Source: Brucella anthropi_A
GTDB taxonomy: Bacteria > Pseudomonadota > Alphaproteobacteria > Rhizobiales > Rhizobiaceae
Reading direction: 5' to 3'
Length of the DNA: 64,000 nt
Assembly: GCF_046630315.1 (NCBI RefSeq)
Contig: NZ_LQBD01000039.1
Coordinates: forward strand, 62,001-126,000
A model generated the notes under the pieces. That model was not told where the DNA came from, ran no database searches, and was given only the letters and a program-made list of their open reading frames with translations. Made by a program: the position numbers and the translations under genes. Position 1 is the stretch's first letter. Every line of letters starts with the position of its first letter. This document shows, piece by piece, positions 43,253 to 54,145 of this stretch.

Positions 43253-44212
43253 TCAGTAGCCGAGGCCCTTCTTGGCTTCATAGACGGCTTTCGGATCGTC
43301 AGCCTGCGTGTAGAGCTTCGATTCCGTCTGGATCCATTTCGGCGGTACGGTGCCCTTGTCCTTGAAGGCTTCAATGGCGTCGAAGGCCGGGCCTGCCATG
43401 TTCGGCGTCAGTTCGACGGTCGCATTGGCTTCGCCATTGGCCATGGCCTGGAAGATATCCGGCACGGAATCGATCGATACGATCTTGATTTCCGTACCCG
43501 GCTTCAATCCGGCTTCCTTGATGGCCTGAATGGCCCCGACGGCCATGTCGTCATTATGCGCATAGACGGCGCAGATATTCTTGCCGCCGCCTTCGGCCTT
43601 GATGAAGCTTTCCATGACTTCCTTGCCCTTGGTGCGGGTGAAGTCGCCGGTCTGCGAACGGGTGATCTTGATATTGTCGTGGCCCTTGATCGCGTCCTCA
43701 AAACCTTTCTTGCGGTTGATGGCGGGCGAGGAGCCGGTGGTGCCCTGAAGCTCGACCACATTGCAGGGCTTGTCGCCCACATCCTTCACCAGCCAGTCAC
43801 CGGCGACCTTGCCCTCATGCACCTGATCGGAGGTCACGGCGGTCAGATAAAGGTCTTCGGGCGAATCGATCTGGCGGTCGAGCAGAACGACCGGAATTTC
43901 CGCTTCCTTGGCTTCCTTCAAGACGGCGTCCCAGCCGGTGGAGACGACCGGCGCAATCAGGATCGCATCGACCCCTTGCGCGATGAAGCCGCGCACGGCC
44001 TTGATCTGGTTTTCCTGCTTCTGCTGGGCGTCGGCGAATTTCAGCGTATAGCCGCGCTTTTCGGCTTCCTGCTTGGTCAGCGCCGTTTCCGCGGCGCGCC
44101 AGCCCGATTCCGAGCCGATCTGCGAAAAGCCGACCGTCAGCGATGCGGCGGATGCGCTGGAAACCAGCGCGAGCGATAGGGCGGCCGTCAGGGCCGTCAA
44201 ACTCAGTTTCAT
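43253..44212 (-). CDS. ytfQ: Sugar ABC transporter substrate-binding protein, YtfQ-like (galactofuranose type)
   Basis: Periplasmic sugar-binding protein, 319 residues. Signal peptide MKLSLTALTAALSLALVSSASA; the mature start ASLTVGFSQIGSESGWRAAE is characteristic of YtfQ, as is ILIAPVVSTGWDAVLKEAKEA near residue 90. Upstream extension of the frame is ignored because ATG 44212 has GGAGGAA before it. It heads the minus-strand transporter operon and is divergent from the galactose catabolic genes, so galactose, galactofuranose or arabinose is the likely ligand. Confidence 0.88.
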   Translation of the reverse strand: MKLSLTALTAALSLALVSSASAASLTVGFSQIGSESGWRAAETALTKQEAEKRGYTLKFADAQQKQENQIKAVRGFIAQGVDAILIAPVVSTGWDAVLKEAKEAEIPVVLLDRQIDSPEDLYLTAVTSDQVHEGKVAGDWLVKDVGDKPCNVVELQGTTGSSPAINRKKGFEDAIKGHDNIKITRSQTGDFTRTKGKEVMESFIKAEGGGKNICAVYAHNDDMAVGAIQAIKEAGLKPGTEIKIVSIDSVPDIFQAMANGEANATVELTPNMAGPAFDAIEAFKDKGTVPPKWIQTESKLYTQADDPKAVYEAKKGLGY

Positions 44213-44381
44213 GATTGTTCCTCCCAATAAGGCTCTCCCAGCCTCGTTGCTATGAAGCATATAATATTACTTTATGGCAAGCGTCTTTCGCCTGTAATAA
44301 TGAAAATTTGGATATGAAGACGCGATGGAAATTCTGATCGTTAAGCGAAAACAAAGGCTTGTTCCGTCCTTCCCCATGTAA

Positions 44382-44397
44382 GTCACATTGGTGTGAC
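44382..44397. promoter_or_regulatory. Candidate operator GTCACA-TTGG-TGTGAC
   Basis: A perfect 6-bp-arm palindrome with a 4-base centre in the middle of the divergent promoter; the extended TTGGTGTGACAA resembles sites bound by FCD-type GntR regulators. A regulator of that type is coded at 38914-39639. The pairing is inference. Confidence 0.55.
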
Positions 44398-44469
44398 AAC
44401 CGGGCATTCATGCTTGCTTGACAAAGCCGTCTCCGGCGAAATAGTCATATTAATAAGGAAGCTGCGATC

Positions 44470-44486
44470 AATGCCGGACCGGCATT
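44470..44486. promoter_or_regulatory. Palindrome in the leader of the galactose catabolic operon
   Basis: AATGCCGG, one central A, CCGGCATT: 8-bp perfect arms, 54 bases before the first start codon. It could be a second operator or a leader hairpin. Confidence 0.45.
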
Positions 44487-44539
44487 CACACGCAGTCGGA
44501 GTGAAGTCCGCGGCCCGGCTGCGGAAAATGGGAGGTTTG

Positions 44540-45532
44540 ATGTTGCGTCTGGTCCAGTTCCGCGATGAGCGCGGAGAAATGCGTGTGGCGGCCTGCGATG
44601 ACGCGGGCGCGGCGCATGTCGTCAAGGGCGTGGCGACGACCTATGAGCTGGCCTCGGCGGCGATTGCCGCAGGCATCGGCCTTGCAGAACAGGTGGAGCG
44701 CAGCGGCAGGGGCGAAGCGGTCGATATCGATGCCGCCCTGGCCACGGGCCGCGTGGGATTGCCGATCACGCATGGCGATCCGGCGCATCTGATCGTTGCG
44801 GGCACCGGCCTCACGCATCTCGGCTCCGCCGATGGGCGCGACAAGATGCACAAGGCGGCACAGGCCGCAGAAAAGCCGACCGATTCCATGCGCATGTTCC
44901 TGATGGGCGTCGAAGGCGGCAAGCCGAAGCCGGGCGAGACGGGCGTGCAGCCGGAATGGTTCTACAAGGGCGACGGCTCGGCGCTGGTCGCAACCGGCGG
45001 TGAACTGGTGTCGCCCGCCTTCGCCGAAGATGGCGGCGAGGAGCCGGAACTGGCGGGCATTTACCTGATCGGCCCGGACGGCACGCCTTTCCGTCTCGGT
45101 TTCTGCCTCGCCAATGAATTTTCCGATCATGTGACGGAAAAGCAGAATTATCTCTGGCTCGCCCATTCCAAGCTGCGCCAGGCGGCGCTTGGGCCGGAGC
45201 TTTATGTGGGCGCGCTGCCGGATCATGTGGAAGGCGTTTCGCGCATTCGCCGTGGCAGCGAAGTCATCTTCGAAAAGCCGTTCCTGTCCGGTGAAGCGAA
45301 CATGTCGCACACGATTGCCAATCTGGAACACCATCATTTCAAATATGAACTGTTCCGCCGTCCCGGCGATATTCACGTGCACTTCTTCGGCACGGCGACG
45401 CTGTCGTTTTCGCATGGCGTGAAGACGCAGGCCGGCGACCGGTTCGAGATTTCGGCAAAGCCGTTCCGCTATCCGCTGGTCAACAGGCTGGCTCAGGCTG
45501 CGGCGGAAAAAGTCGCCGTGAGGGCGCTGTGA
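44540..45532 (+). CDS. GguC/AraD1-type FAH-family protein
   Basis: Cytoplasmic protein of 330 residues with a fumarylacetoacetate-hydrolase-like C-terminal half (FCLANEFSDHVTEKQNYLW near residue 188; HVHFFGTATLSF near 278). Proteins of this type accompany chvE-gguA-gguB in Agrobacterium (GguC) and pentose-oxidising pathways (AraD1). GGGAGGTTTG precedes ATG 44540. First gene of the catabolic operon; it may act on a sugar lactone or a deoxy-keto acid, filling the lactonase gap of the pathway, but this is unproven. Confidence 0.72.
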   Translation: MLRLVQFRDERGEMRVAACDDAGAAHVVKGVATTYELASAAIAAGIGLAEQVERSGRGEAVDIDAALATGRVGLPITHGDPAHLIVAGTGLTHLGSADGRDKMHKAAQAAEKPTDSMRMFLMGVEGGKPKPGETGVQPEWFYKGDGSALVATGGELVSPAFAEDGGEEPELAGIYLIGPDGTPFRLGFCLANEFSDHVTEKQNYLWLAHSKLRQAALGPELYVGALPDHVEGVSRIRRGSEVIFEKPFLSGEANMSHTIANLEHHHFKYELFRRPGDIHVHFFGTATLSFSHGVKTQAGDRFEISAKPFRYPLVNRLAQAAAEKVAVRAL

Positions 45533-45534
45533 AC

Positions 45535-46470
45535 ATGGCCGCACAATCCAACATCGCGCTTGCAATCGTCGGTCTCGGCAAGATCGCGCGCGACCAGCAT
45601 TTGCCGTCCATCGAAGCCGTCGATGGCATTGAACTGAAAGCCGTTGCCAGCCGCAATGCCGGGCTGGAGGGCCTGCCGTCTTTTCACGATATCGATGAAT
45701 TGCTGGGCAGTGACGTCGCCATCGATGCCGTGTCGCTCTGCACGCCGCCGCAAGGGCGCTTCGCGCAGGCCTATGCGGCGTTGAAAGCGCGCAAGCATGT
45801 GATGCTGGAAAAGCCTCCCGGTGCGACGATTTCGGAAGTGCAGGCGCTGGAGCGGCTCGCTGAAGCGCAAGGCGTGACGCTCCATGCCACATGGCATTCA
45901 CGCGAGGCGGCGGCGGTGGAACCGGCGCGGGAATTTTTGAAAGACGCGGAAATCCGCTCGGTTTCGGTCATGTGGAAGGAAGATGTGCGCCACTGGCATC
46001 CCGGCCAGCAATGGATCTGGGAGCCGGGTGGGCTTGGCGTGTTCGATCCGGGCATCAATGCGCTCTCCATCGTCACGCATATCCTGCCGGAGCGCTTTTT
46101 CCTGACGCAATCCGATCTCTCTTTTCCTGAAAACCGCGCGGCACCGATTGCCGCTGATCTCCGGTTCCGGACGGAAAGCGGCATTCCGGTTTCGTTCGAA
46201 CTGGACTGGCGCCAGACCGGCCCGCAGACCTGGGACATTCGCGTCGAGACCGGCAAGGGCACGGTTCTGCTCAGCCATGGCGGCAGCCGCCTGACCATCG
46301 CCGGGGCGGAGAAGATGGCCGAGCCGGACCGCGAATATCAGCGCTTTTACAGGCGTTTCGTGCAATTGATCGGGGCGGGGCGTTCGGATGTCGATCTCGC
46401 TCCGCTGACCCATGTGGCCGATGCTTTCCTGCTCGGAAAGCGCCATGTGGTGGAAGCTTTTGAAGATTAA
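45535..46470 (+). CDS. D-galactose (L-arabinose) 1-dehydrogenase, Gfo/Idh/MocA family
   Basis: Oxidises the aldose to the 1,4-lactone with NAD(P)+, first step of oxidative galactose breakdown. 311 residues: Rossmann fold at the N-terminus (ALAIVGLGKIARDQHLPSI), the conserved EKPPGATISE near residue 86, and a catalytic-domain His/Asp region around GLGVFDPGINALSI. Length and features match galactose 1-dehydrogenases of Azospirillum/Pseudomonas type. A GTG at 45529 overlapping the previous stop is an alternative start. A palindromic repeat sits directly after its stop codon. Confidence 0.82.
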   Translation: MAAQSNIALAIVGLGKIARDQHLPSIEAVDGIELKAVASRNAGLEGLPSFHDIDELLGSDVAIDAVSLCTPPQGRFAQAYAALKARKHVMLEKPPGATISEVQALERLAEAQGVTLHATWHSREAAAVEPAREFLKDAEIRSVSVMWKEDVRHWHPGQQWIWEPGGLGVFDPGINALSIVTHILPERFFLTQSDLSFPENRAAPIAADLRFRTESGIPVSFELDWRQTGPQTWDIRVETGKGTVLLSHGGSRLTIAGAEKMAEPDREYQRFYRRFVQLIGAGRSDVDLAPLTHVADAFLLGKRHVVEAFED

Positions 46471-46471
46471 A

Positions 46472-46510
46472 GCGCATCCCGAAAAGTGTGAAACGGTTTT
46501 CGGGATGCGC
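46472..46510 (+). repeat. Palindromic element inside the galactose operon (composite family, copy 5)
   Basis: GCGCATCCCGAAAA (46472-46485) and TTTTCGGGATGCGC (46497-46510): 14-bp perfect arms, 11-base loop. Nearly identical to the one at 62644-62682. Located between two genes of one operon, so it may process or stabilise the transcript. Confidence 0.85.
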
Positions 46511-46607
46511 GATGGACCAAACATTTGGAATGTCGATCTGATTTCAAGGATCGGCGTCGAAGGAATCGGGACCGCTTTCCGGTCTCTTACCCACGCAGGA
46601 CAGTGAA

Positions 46608-48413
46608 ATGAACAAGCCCGTCTCTCCGAAAACACCCAAGCTCCGCTCGCGCGCCTGGTTCGACAATCCCGATAATGTCGATATGACGGCGCTCTATCTG
46701 GAGCGCTACATGAATTACGGCCTGAGCCAGGAAGAGCTGCAATCGGGCCGTCCGATCATCGGTATCGCGCAGACGGGTTCCGACCTTTCGCCCTGCAACC
46801 GGCATCATCTGGAGCTGGCCAAGCGCGTGCGCGAAGGTGTTCGCGAGGCAGGCGGCATCGTTATCGAATTTCCGGTGCACCCCATTCAGGAAACCGGCAA
46901 GCGCCCGACGGCGGGGCTTGACCGCAATCTGGCCTATCTTGGCCTCGTGGAAGTGCTTTACGGCTATCCGCTCGACGGCGTGGTGCTGACGATCGGCTGC
47001 GACAAGACCACGCCCGCCTGCCTGATGGCGGCGGCAACCGTCAATATTCCGGCCATCGCGCTGTCGGTCGGGCCGATGCTCAATGGCTGGTTCCGGGGCG
47101 AGCGCACGGGTTCGGGCACCATCGTCTGGAAGGCGCGCGAATTGCTTGCCAAGGGCGAGATCGACTATCAGGGCTTTGTGAAGCTGGTGGCTTCCTCGGC
47201 TCCATCGACCGGTTATTGCAACACGATGGGCACGGCCACGACCATGAACTCGCTTGCCGAAGCGCTCGGCATGCAGCTTCCCGGTTCCGCCGCTATTCCC
47301 GCGCCGTACCGTGACCGCCAGGAAGTGGCATATCTTACCGGACGCCGCATCGTTGACATGGTGCATGAAGATTTGAAGCCGTCGGACATTCTGACCAAGG
47401 ATGCCTTCATCAATGCAATCCGCGTCAATTCCGCCATTGGCGGCTCGACCAATGCGCCGATCCATCTGAATGCGCTGGCGCGTCATGTCGGCGTGGAGCT
47501 GACGGTGGACGACTGGCAGAAATATGGCGAGGAAATCCCGCTTCTGGTCAATCTCCAGCCTGCCGGCGAATATCTGGGCGAAGATTATTACCATGCGGGC
47601 GGCGTGCCTGCGGTCGTCAACCAGCTGATGGGGCAGGGTCTCATCCATGAGGACGCGATCACGGTCAATGGCAAGACCATTGGCGAGAATTGCAGGAGCG
47701 CGACCATCGAAGACGGCAATGTCATCAAGCCCTATGATCAGCCGCTCAAGAAACATGCCGGGTTCCGCGTGCTGCGCGGCAATCTGTTCTCGTCGGCCAT
47801 CATGAAGCTCAGCGTCATTTCGGACGAGTTCCGCAATCGTTACCTTTCCGACGACAAGGATCCCAATGCCTTCGAGGGCAAGGCGGTCGTGTTCGACGGA
47901 CCGGAGGATTACCATCACCGCATCGACGATCCGGCGCTGGAAATCGACGAGCATACGGTGCTGTTCATGCGCGGTGCCGGTCCCGTCGGCTATCCGGGCG
48001 CGGCGGAAGTCGTCAACATGCGCGCGCCGGATTATCTCTTGAAGAAGGGCATCACTTCGCTGCCCTGCATCGGCGATGGCCGCCAGTCGGGTACGTCGGG
48101 TTCACCTTCGATCCTCAACGCCTCGCCGGAAGCGGCGGCGGGCGGCGGTCTGGCCATTCTGAAAACCGGCGACCGCGTGCGCATCGATCTTGGTCGCGGG
48201 ACGGCGGATATCCTGATTTCCGATGAGGAACTGGCCGAACGCCGCAAGGCGCTGGAAGCCGCCGGCGGCTACAAATATCCCGAAAGCCAGACGCCGTGGC
48301 AGGAAATCCAGCGCGCCGTTGTCGGCCAGATGGAAACCGGCGCGGTGCTGGAAAATGCGGTCAAGTATCAGGACATCGCACATACGCGCGGCCTGCCGCG
48401 AGACAATCATTGA
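46608..48413 (+). CDS. IlvD/Edd family sugar-acid dehydratase (galactonate/arabinonate dehydratase)
   Basis: Iron-sulfur dehydratase turning aldonate into 2-keto-3-deoxy-aldonate, 601 residues. Cluster cysteines are seen in TGSDLSPCNRHH (near residue 63), IGCDKTTPAC (near 130) and the C-terminal SLPCIGDGRQSGTSG (near 490). Size and start resemble the pentonate/hexonate branch (L-arabonate dehydratase) more than IlvD itself. Between galactose dehydrogenase and KDGal kinase, its substrate is most probably D-galactonate. Confidence 0.88.
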   Translation: MNKPVSPKTPKLRSRAWFDNPDNVDMTALYLERYMNYGLSQEELQSGRPIIGIAQTGSDLSPCNRHHLELAKRVREGVREAGGIVIEFPVHPIQETGKRPTAGLDRNLAYLGLVEVLYGYPLDGVVLTIGCDKTTPACLMAAATVNIPAIALSVGPMLNGWFRGERTGSGTIVWKARELLAKGEIDYQGFVKLVASSAPSTGYCNTMGTATTMNSLAEALGMQLPGSAAIPAPYRDRQEVAYLTGRRIVDMVHEDLKPSDILTKDAFINAIRVNSAIGGSTNAPIHLNALARHVGVELTVDDWQKYGEEIPLLVNLQPAGEYLGEDYYHAGGVPAVVNQLMGQGLIHEDAITVNGKTIGENCRSATIEDGNVIKPYDQPLKKHAGFRVLRGNLFSSAIMKLSVISDEFRNRYLSDDKDPNAFEGKAVVFDGPEDYHHRIDDPALEIDEHTVLFMRGAGPVGYPGAAEVVNMRAPDYLLKKGITSLPCIGDGRQSGTSGSPSILNASPEAAAGGGLAILKTGDRVRIDLGRGTADILISDEELAERRKALEAAGGYKYPESQTPWQEIQRAVVGQMETGAVLENAVKYQDIAHTRGLPRDNH

Positions 48414-48424
48414 GGCCGGCGCGG

Positions 48425-49354
48425 ATGGCTCTCGATAAAAAGCCATTTGCCGCCGTTGCGGACTGGGGCACCACCCGGTTCCGCCTCTGGATGCTGGATG
48501 CCGATGGCACTGTGCTGGGCGAAAGCCGGGGCGATGACGGCCTGTTGCAGGCGAAGGAGGCCGGTTTCGAGCCGACGCTCGAACGGCACCTTGCCGCCGT
48601 TGACGCGCCGGATGATCTGCCGGTCGTGATCTGCGGCATGGCCGGGTCGCGCACCGGCTGGATCGAAGCGCCCTATATGAGCCTGCCCGCCGGGCTGGAT
48701 GGCATCGTGAAGGCTGCGGTGCGTGTGCCTGCGCGCCGTCATGTCATCATGCTGCCGGGTGTCGCCCGGCAGGACGCGGCGTCGCCCGATGTGATGCGCG
48801 GCGAGGAGACTAAACTGCTCGGCCTTGTGCATCGCGGCACACGGGATGCGGTGGTGGTCATGCCCGGCACCCATGCCAAATGGGTGCGGATTGCCGATGG
48901 CGGGCTTGCCGATTACCGGACCTTCATGACGGGTGAGATGTTCGCTCTCCTGAAGGACAGGTCGGTGCTGGCCGGTGCGCTGGAGGGCGCAGGCCCTGTC
49001 GATCCGCAGGGCGCCGCCTTTGCCGCCGGTGTCCGGGCGTCGCTCGAAAGCCCGGCGCTGATTTCCAACGCGCTTTTTTCCATTCGCGCAGGCTGGCTGG
49101 TGCATGATCGCCAGCCGACCGACCAGCTTGCCCGTTTGTCCGGCCTGCTGATCGGGCTGGAGGTTGCGGGCGGGCGCACGCTTTACGGCGGACCCGGAGA
49201 AGTGTTGCTCCTTTCGGATGACACGATGGGCGCGCTCTATGCCAGCGCGCTTGCGATAGCCGGGCTGCGGGTCGTGCGCGTTGCGGCGGATGAACTGGTG
49301 CGTGACGGTCTTTCCATGGCTGCACGGCACGCCTTTGGAGGAGCCGCATCATGA
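48425..49354 (+). CDS. dgoK: 2-dehydro-3-deoxygalactonokinase
   Basis: Phosphorylates KDGal to KDPGal using ATP, 309 residues. The N-terminal VADWGTTRFRLWMLD is the phosphate-binding motif of the DgoK family; PGTHAKWVRIADG near residue 140 and TGEMFALLKDRSVL near 165 are also typical. ATG 48425 lies 11 bases after the dehydratase stop. The end overlaps dgoA by four bases. Confidence 0.92.
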   Translation: MALDKKPFAAVADWGTTRFRLWMLDADGTVLGESRGDDGLLQAKEAGFEPTLERHLAAVDAPDDLPVVICGMAGSRTGWIEAPYMSLPAGLDGIVKAAVRVPARRHVIMLPGVARQDAASPDVMRGEETKLLGLVHRGTRDAVVVMPGTHAKWVRIADGGLADYRTFMTGEMFALLKDRSVLAGALEGAGPVDPQGAAFAAGVRASLESPALISNALFSIRAGWLVHDRQPTDQLARLSGLLIGLEVAGGRTLYGGPGEVLLLSDDTMGALYASALAIAGLRVVRVAADELVRDGLSMAARHAFGGAAS

Positions 49355-49983
49355 ATGACCGCATTGCATGGCCAAAGCTGCGCTATCCGCTGGTGGCAAT
49401 CCTGCGCGGCATTCGCCCGGAGGAGGCCGAAGCGATTGTCGGCGGCCTGATCGAGACGGGCTTTGAAGCGATCGAAATCCCGCTCAATTCGCCGGACCCC
49501 TTCGCCTCCATCGAAAAGGCGGCGAAGCTTGCACCGGAGAATGTGCTGATCGGCGCGGGAACGGTGCTCTCCGTCGCGGATGTGGACCGGCTCAACGATG
49601 CGGGCGGCAGGCTTCTGGTCAGCCCCAATGTCGAGCCGGACGTCATCCGCCGCGCGGGCAGTCATGGCATGGTGACGATGCCGGGTGTCTTCACCCCGAC
49701 GGAAGCCTTTTCCGCAATCCGCGCAGGCGCTTCGGCGCTGAAATTCTTTCCGGCGAGCGTGCTGGGTGCCGACGGCATCAAGGCCATATGCGCCGTGTTG
49801 CCGAAGCATATTCCGGTCGGTGCCGTGGGCGGCGTATCGGAGAGCGACTTTGCGACTTATGCCGCGGCAGGCGTGACCTGTTTCGGCCTGGGCTCCAGCC
49901 TTTACAGGGCCGGGTTCAGCGCAGCCGACGTGCGCGAACGCGCTGAACGGGCGGTTGCCGCATGGGACAGGATCGCGGGCTGA
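49351..49983 (+). CDS. dgoA: 2-dehydro-3-deoxy-6-phosphogalactonate aldolase
   Basis: Class I aldolase cleaving KDPGal to pyruvate and glyceraldehyde 3-phosphate, 210 residues. Schiff-base Lys131 is in ALKFFPAS and the general acid/base Glu42 in AIEIPLNSP; GAGTVLSVADV near 68 is also family-typical. Last enzyme of the De Ley-Doudoroff route in this operon; ChvE-Ggu genes follow after a hairpin. Confidence 0.93.
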   Translation: MNDRIAWPKLRYPLVAILRGIRPEEAEAIVGGLIETGFEAIEIPLNSPDPFASIEKAAKLAPENVLIGAGTVLSVADVDRLNDAGGRLLVSPNVEPDVIRRAGSHGMVTMPGVFTPTEAFSAIRAGASALKFFPASVLGADGIKAICAVLPKHIPVGAVGGVSESDFATYAAAGVTCFGLGSSLYRAGFSAADVRERAERAVAAWDRIAG

Positions 49984-50003
49984 GGAGGCTCGCGATCCGA
50001 TGC

Positions 50004-50030
50004 CGCGCATTTCATGACGGGAAATGCGCG
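50004..50030 (+). terminator. Hairpin between dgoA and chvE
   Basis: CGCGCATTTC (50004-50013) and GAAATGCGCG (50021-50030), 10-bp perfect stem. No T run. A smaller stem CAGGC/GCCTG is at 50096-50110. Likely partial terminator or processing site isolating the transporter segment. Confidence 0.6.
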
Positions 50031-50131
50031 TGGAGAATTCCGCAATCTGCTGGCGAAGAAACTTTTGGGCGGGCAGCGGAAATTTGGGAGAACGGCAGGC
50101 GCGAAGCCTGTTTCAATTTGGGAGTGAAACA

Positions 50132-51196
50132 ATGGCAGGCATGAAATCTCTAACACTGGCGGTCGCGATGGCGGCGCTTGCCTTTAGCGGGCTGGCGCAT
50201 GCGGAGGACAAGGGCCTCGTCGCGGTTGCCATGCCGACAAAGTCTTCGGCGCGCTGGATCGCCGATGGCGACAATATGGTCAAGGTGCTGAAGGAACGCG
50301 GCTACCAGACCGACCTGCAATATGCCGAGGACGATGTGCCGAACCAGCTGGCGCAGATCGAAAACATGGTGACAAAGGGGGCCAAGGTTCTTGTCGTGGC
50401 ATCCATCGACGGCACGACGCTTTCCGACGTTCTGGCCAAGGCGCATGATGCGGGCATCAAGGTCATCGCCTATGACCGCCTGATCCGCGATACGCCGAAT
50501 GTCGATTATTATGCGACCTTCGACAATTTCCAGGTCGGCGTGCTGCAGGCGCAGTCGATTGAAAAGGCGCTGGACCTGAAGAACAAGCCCGGCCCGTTCA
50601 ATATCGAGCTTTTCGGCGGTTCGCCGGACGATAACAACGCCTATTTCTTCTACAATGGTGCGATGTCGGTGCTTCAGCCCTATATCGACAGCGGCAAGCT
50701 CGTCGTCGGCAGCGGCCAGACCGGCATGGACAAGGTGGCGACGCTGCGCTGGGACGGTGCAACCGCCCAGGCGCGCATGGATTCGATCCTGTCGGCCTAT
50801 TATTCCGACAAGAAGCTCGATGCCGTGCTCTCGCCCTATGACGGCATTTCAATCGGTATCCTGTCGTCGCTCAAGGGTGTAGGCTATGGCAGCGGCGATA
50901 TGCCGATGCCGATCGTCTCCGGTCAGGATGCGGAAGTGCCTTCGGTGAAGTCGATCCTCGCCGGTGAGCAGAACTCGACCATCTTCAAGGACACGCGTGA
51001 ACTCGCGAAAGTCACGGTCGATATGGTCGATGCGCTGATGAGCGGCAAGGAGCCGGAAGTCAACGACACCAAGACCTATGACAATGGCGTCAAGGTCGTG
51101 CCGTCCTACCTGCTCAAGCCGGTGATCGTCGACAAGTCGAACTGGAAGCAGATTCTGGTCGATAGCGGTTACTACAAGGAAGACCAGATTCAGTAA
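50132..51196 (+). CDS. chvE: Multiple-sugar-binding periplasmic protein ChvE
   Basis: Periplasmic receptor for galactose, arabinose, glucose and related aldoses, 354 residues, signal peptide ending SGLAHA before EDKGLVAVAMPTKSSARWI, the ChvE-typical start. In Agrobacterium ChvE feeds the Ggu transporter and also signals to VirA; no VirA-like gene is here. GGGAGTGAAACA precedes ATG 50132. Position before gguA-gguB and after the KDPGal aldolase links uptake to the oxidative pathway. Confidence 0.9.
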   Translation: MAGMKSLTLAVAMAALAFSGLAHAEDKGLVAVAMPTKSSARWIADGDNMVKVLKERGYQTDLQYAEDDVPNQLAQIENMVTKGAKVLVVASIDGTTLSDVLAKAHDAGIKVIAYDRLIRDTPNVDYYATFDNFQVGVLQAQSIEKALDLKNKPGPFNIELFGGSPDDNNAYFFYNGAMSVLQPYIDSGKLVVGSGQTGMDKVATLRWDGATAQARMDSILSAYYSDKKLDAVLSPYDGISIGILSSLKGVGYGSGDMPMPIVSGQDAEVPSVKSILAGEQNSTIFKDTRELAKVTVDMVDALMSGKEPEVNDTKTYDNGVKVVPSYLLKPVIVDKSNWKQILVDSGYYKEDQIQ

Positions 51197-51215
51197 CCTG
51201 TGGTTCCAATTTATG

Positions 51216-51247
51216 GTTCCGGGCGTATCGGAGGATATGCCCGGAAC
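51216..51247 (+). terminator. Hairpin between chvE and gguA
   Basis: GTTCCGGGC (51216-51224) pairs with GCCCGGAAC (51239-51247). A wider stem TTTCCGCAAA (51249-51258) with TTTGCGGAAA (51326-51335) follows in the same gap. No T tract; typical placement for limiting ATPase/permease expression relative to the binding protein. Confidence 0.65.
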
Positions 51248-51353
51248 ATTTCCGCAAAACCGGTGCCCGCGCGCCATGAAGCGGCGCGTATAGGGGGCAT
51301 TGTCCCGCCTACGGCCGGCGGGCGCTTTGCGGAAACCGCAATGGGAGTGAGCA

Positions 51354-52942
<1,589 letters not shown>

Positions 52943-52946
<4 letters not shown>

Positions 52947-54145
52947 GCGAGAATATTATCGCAAGCGGCGAAACGAAAGATCCGGCTCGCAGCGTGGGGC
53001 GCTATCTCAAGAACAATCTGCGCGAATCCGGCATGCTGCTCTCGCTGGTCGCGATCATGATCTTTTTCCAGATCGTGACCGGCGGCGTTCTGATGAAGCC
53101 GCTGAACCTCACCAATCTCGTTCTGCAGAACAGCTATATCGTCATCATGGCGCTTGGCATGCTGCTCATCATCGTCACGGGTCATATCGATCTTTCGGTC
53201 GGCTCGGTCTGCGGCTTCATCGGCGCGCTTGCCGCCGTCATGATGGTGAAGCTCGGCATCCCTTTTCCCATCGCGGCCATTCTCTGCCTGCTGGCGGGCG
53301 GCCTCATCGGCGCGATCCAGGGGTTCTGGGTCGCCTATTTCAATATTCCATCCTTCATCGTCACGCTGGCGGGCATGCTGGTCTTCAAGGGTCTCATGCT
53401 TGCCGTGCTTGGCGGGCAGTCGGTCGGGCCGTTTCCGGTCGTGTTCCAGAAACTCTCGTCGGGCTTCATTCCGGAAATCATCGGAACCTTTGACGGGGTC
53501 TATCTCACATCGCTCATCATCGGCGTGCTTCTGGCGGCGTTTCTGGTGTGGCAGAACACCAAATCCCGCGCGCGCCACATCGCCCATCACGTGGAGACGG
53601 AACCGTTCGGCTTCTTCGTCATCAAGAATATTCTGTTTTTCGCGGCGATTGCCTATCTGTCGCTGTTGATCTCCATGCATCGCGGCTTGCCGAACGTGCT
53701 CATCATCATGGCGGTTCTGATTGCGGCCTATGCGTTTCTCACCAATCGCACCGTCCTTGGACGGCAGATCTATGCGGTGGGCGGCAACCGCCACGCCGCC
53801 AAGCTTTCGGGCGTGAAGACCGAGCGGCTGACATTTCTGGCTTTCGTCAATATGGGTGTGCTGGCCGCGCTCGCCGGTCTGGTCTTTGCGGCGCGCCTCA
53901 ACACCGCAACGCCGAAAGCCGGTATCGGCTTCGAGCTTGACGTGATCGCGGCCTGCTTCATCGGCGGCGCATCGGCCTATGGCGGCGTTGGCCGCGTGAC
54001 GGGCGCGGTGATCGGCGCGCTCATCATGGGCGTGATGAACAACGGCATGTCGATCCTCGGCATCGGCATCGACTATCAGCAGGTCATCAAAGGCATCGTG
54101 CTGCTGGGGGCGGTTTGTATCGACGTCTATAACCAGAAACGCTGA
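52943..54145 (+). CDS. gguB: Sugar ABC transporter permease GguB
   Basis: Inner-membrane channel of the ChvE importer, 400 residues, longer than typical sugar permeases because of an insertion (residues about 175-230, with charged segment WQNTKSRARHIAHHVETE), as in the XylH/GguB class. Key segments are IVTGHIDLSVGSVCGFIGAL near residue 75 and ACFIGGASAYGGVGRVTGAV near 337. Last gene of the operon; a long palindrome follows the stop codon. Confidence 0.92.

Larger units (their letters stand above)
44213..44539. promoter_or_regulatory. Divergent control region of the two sugar operons
   Basis: About 325 bases without a gene. The side near ytfQ is AT-rich (TATAATATTACTTTATGG). It contains the palindromes GTCACA-TTGG-TGTGAC at 44382-44397 and AATGCCGG-A-CCGGCATT at 44470-44486, listed separately. 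Confidence 0.6.
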
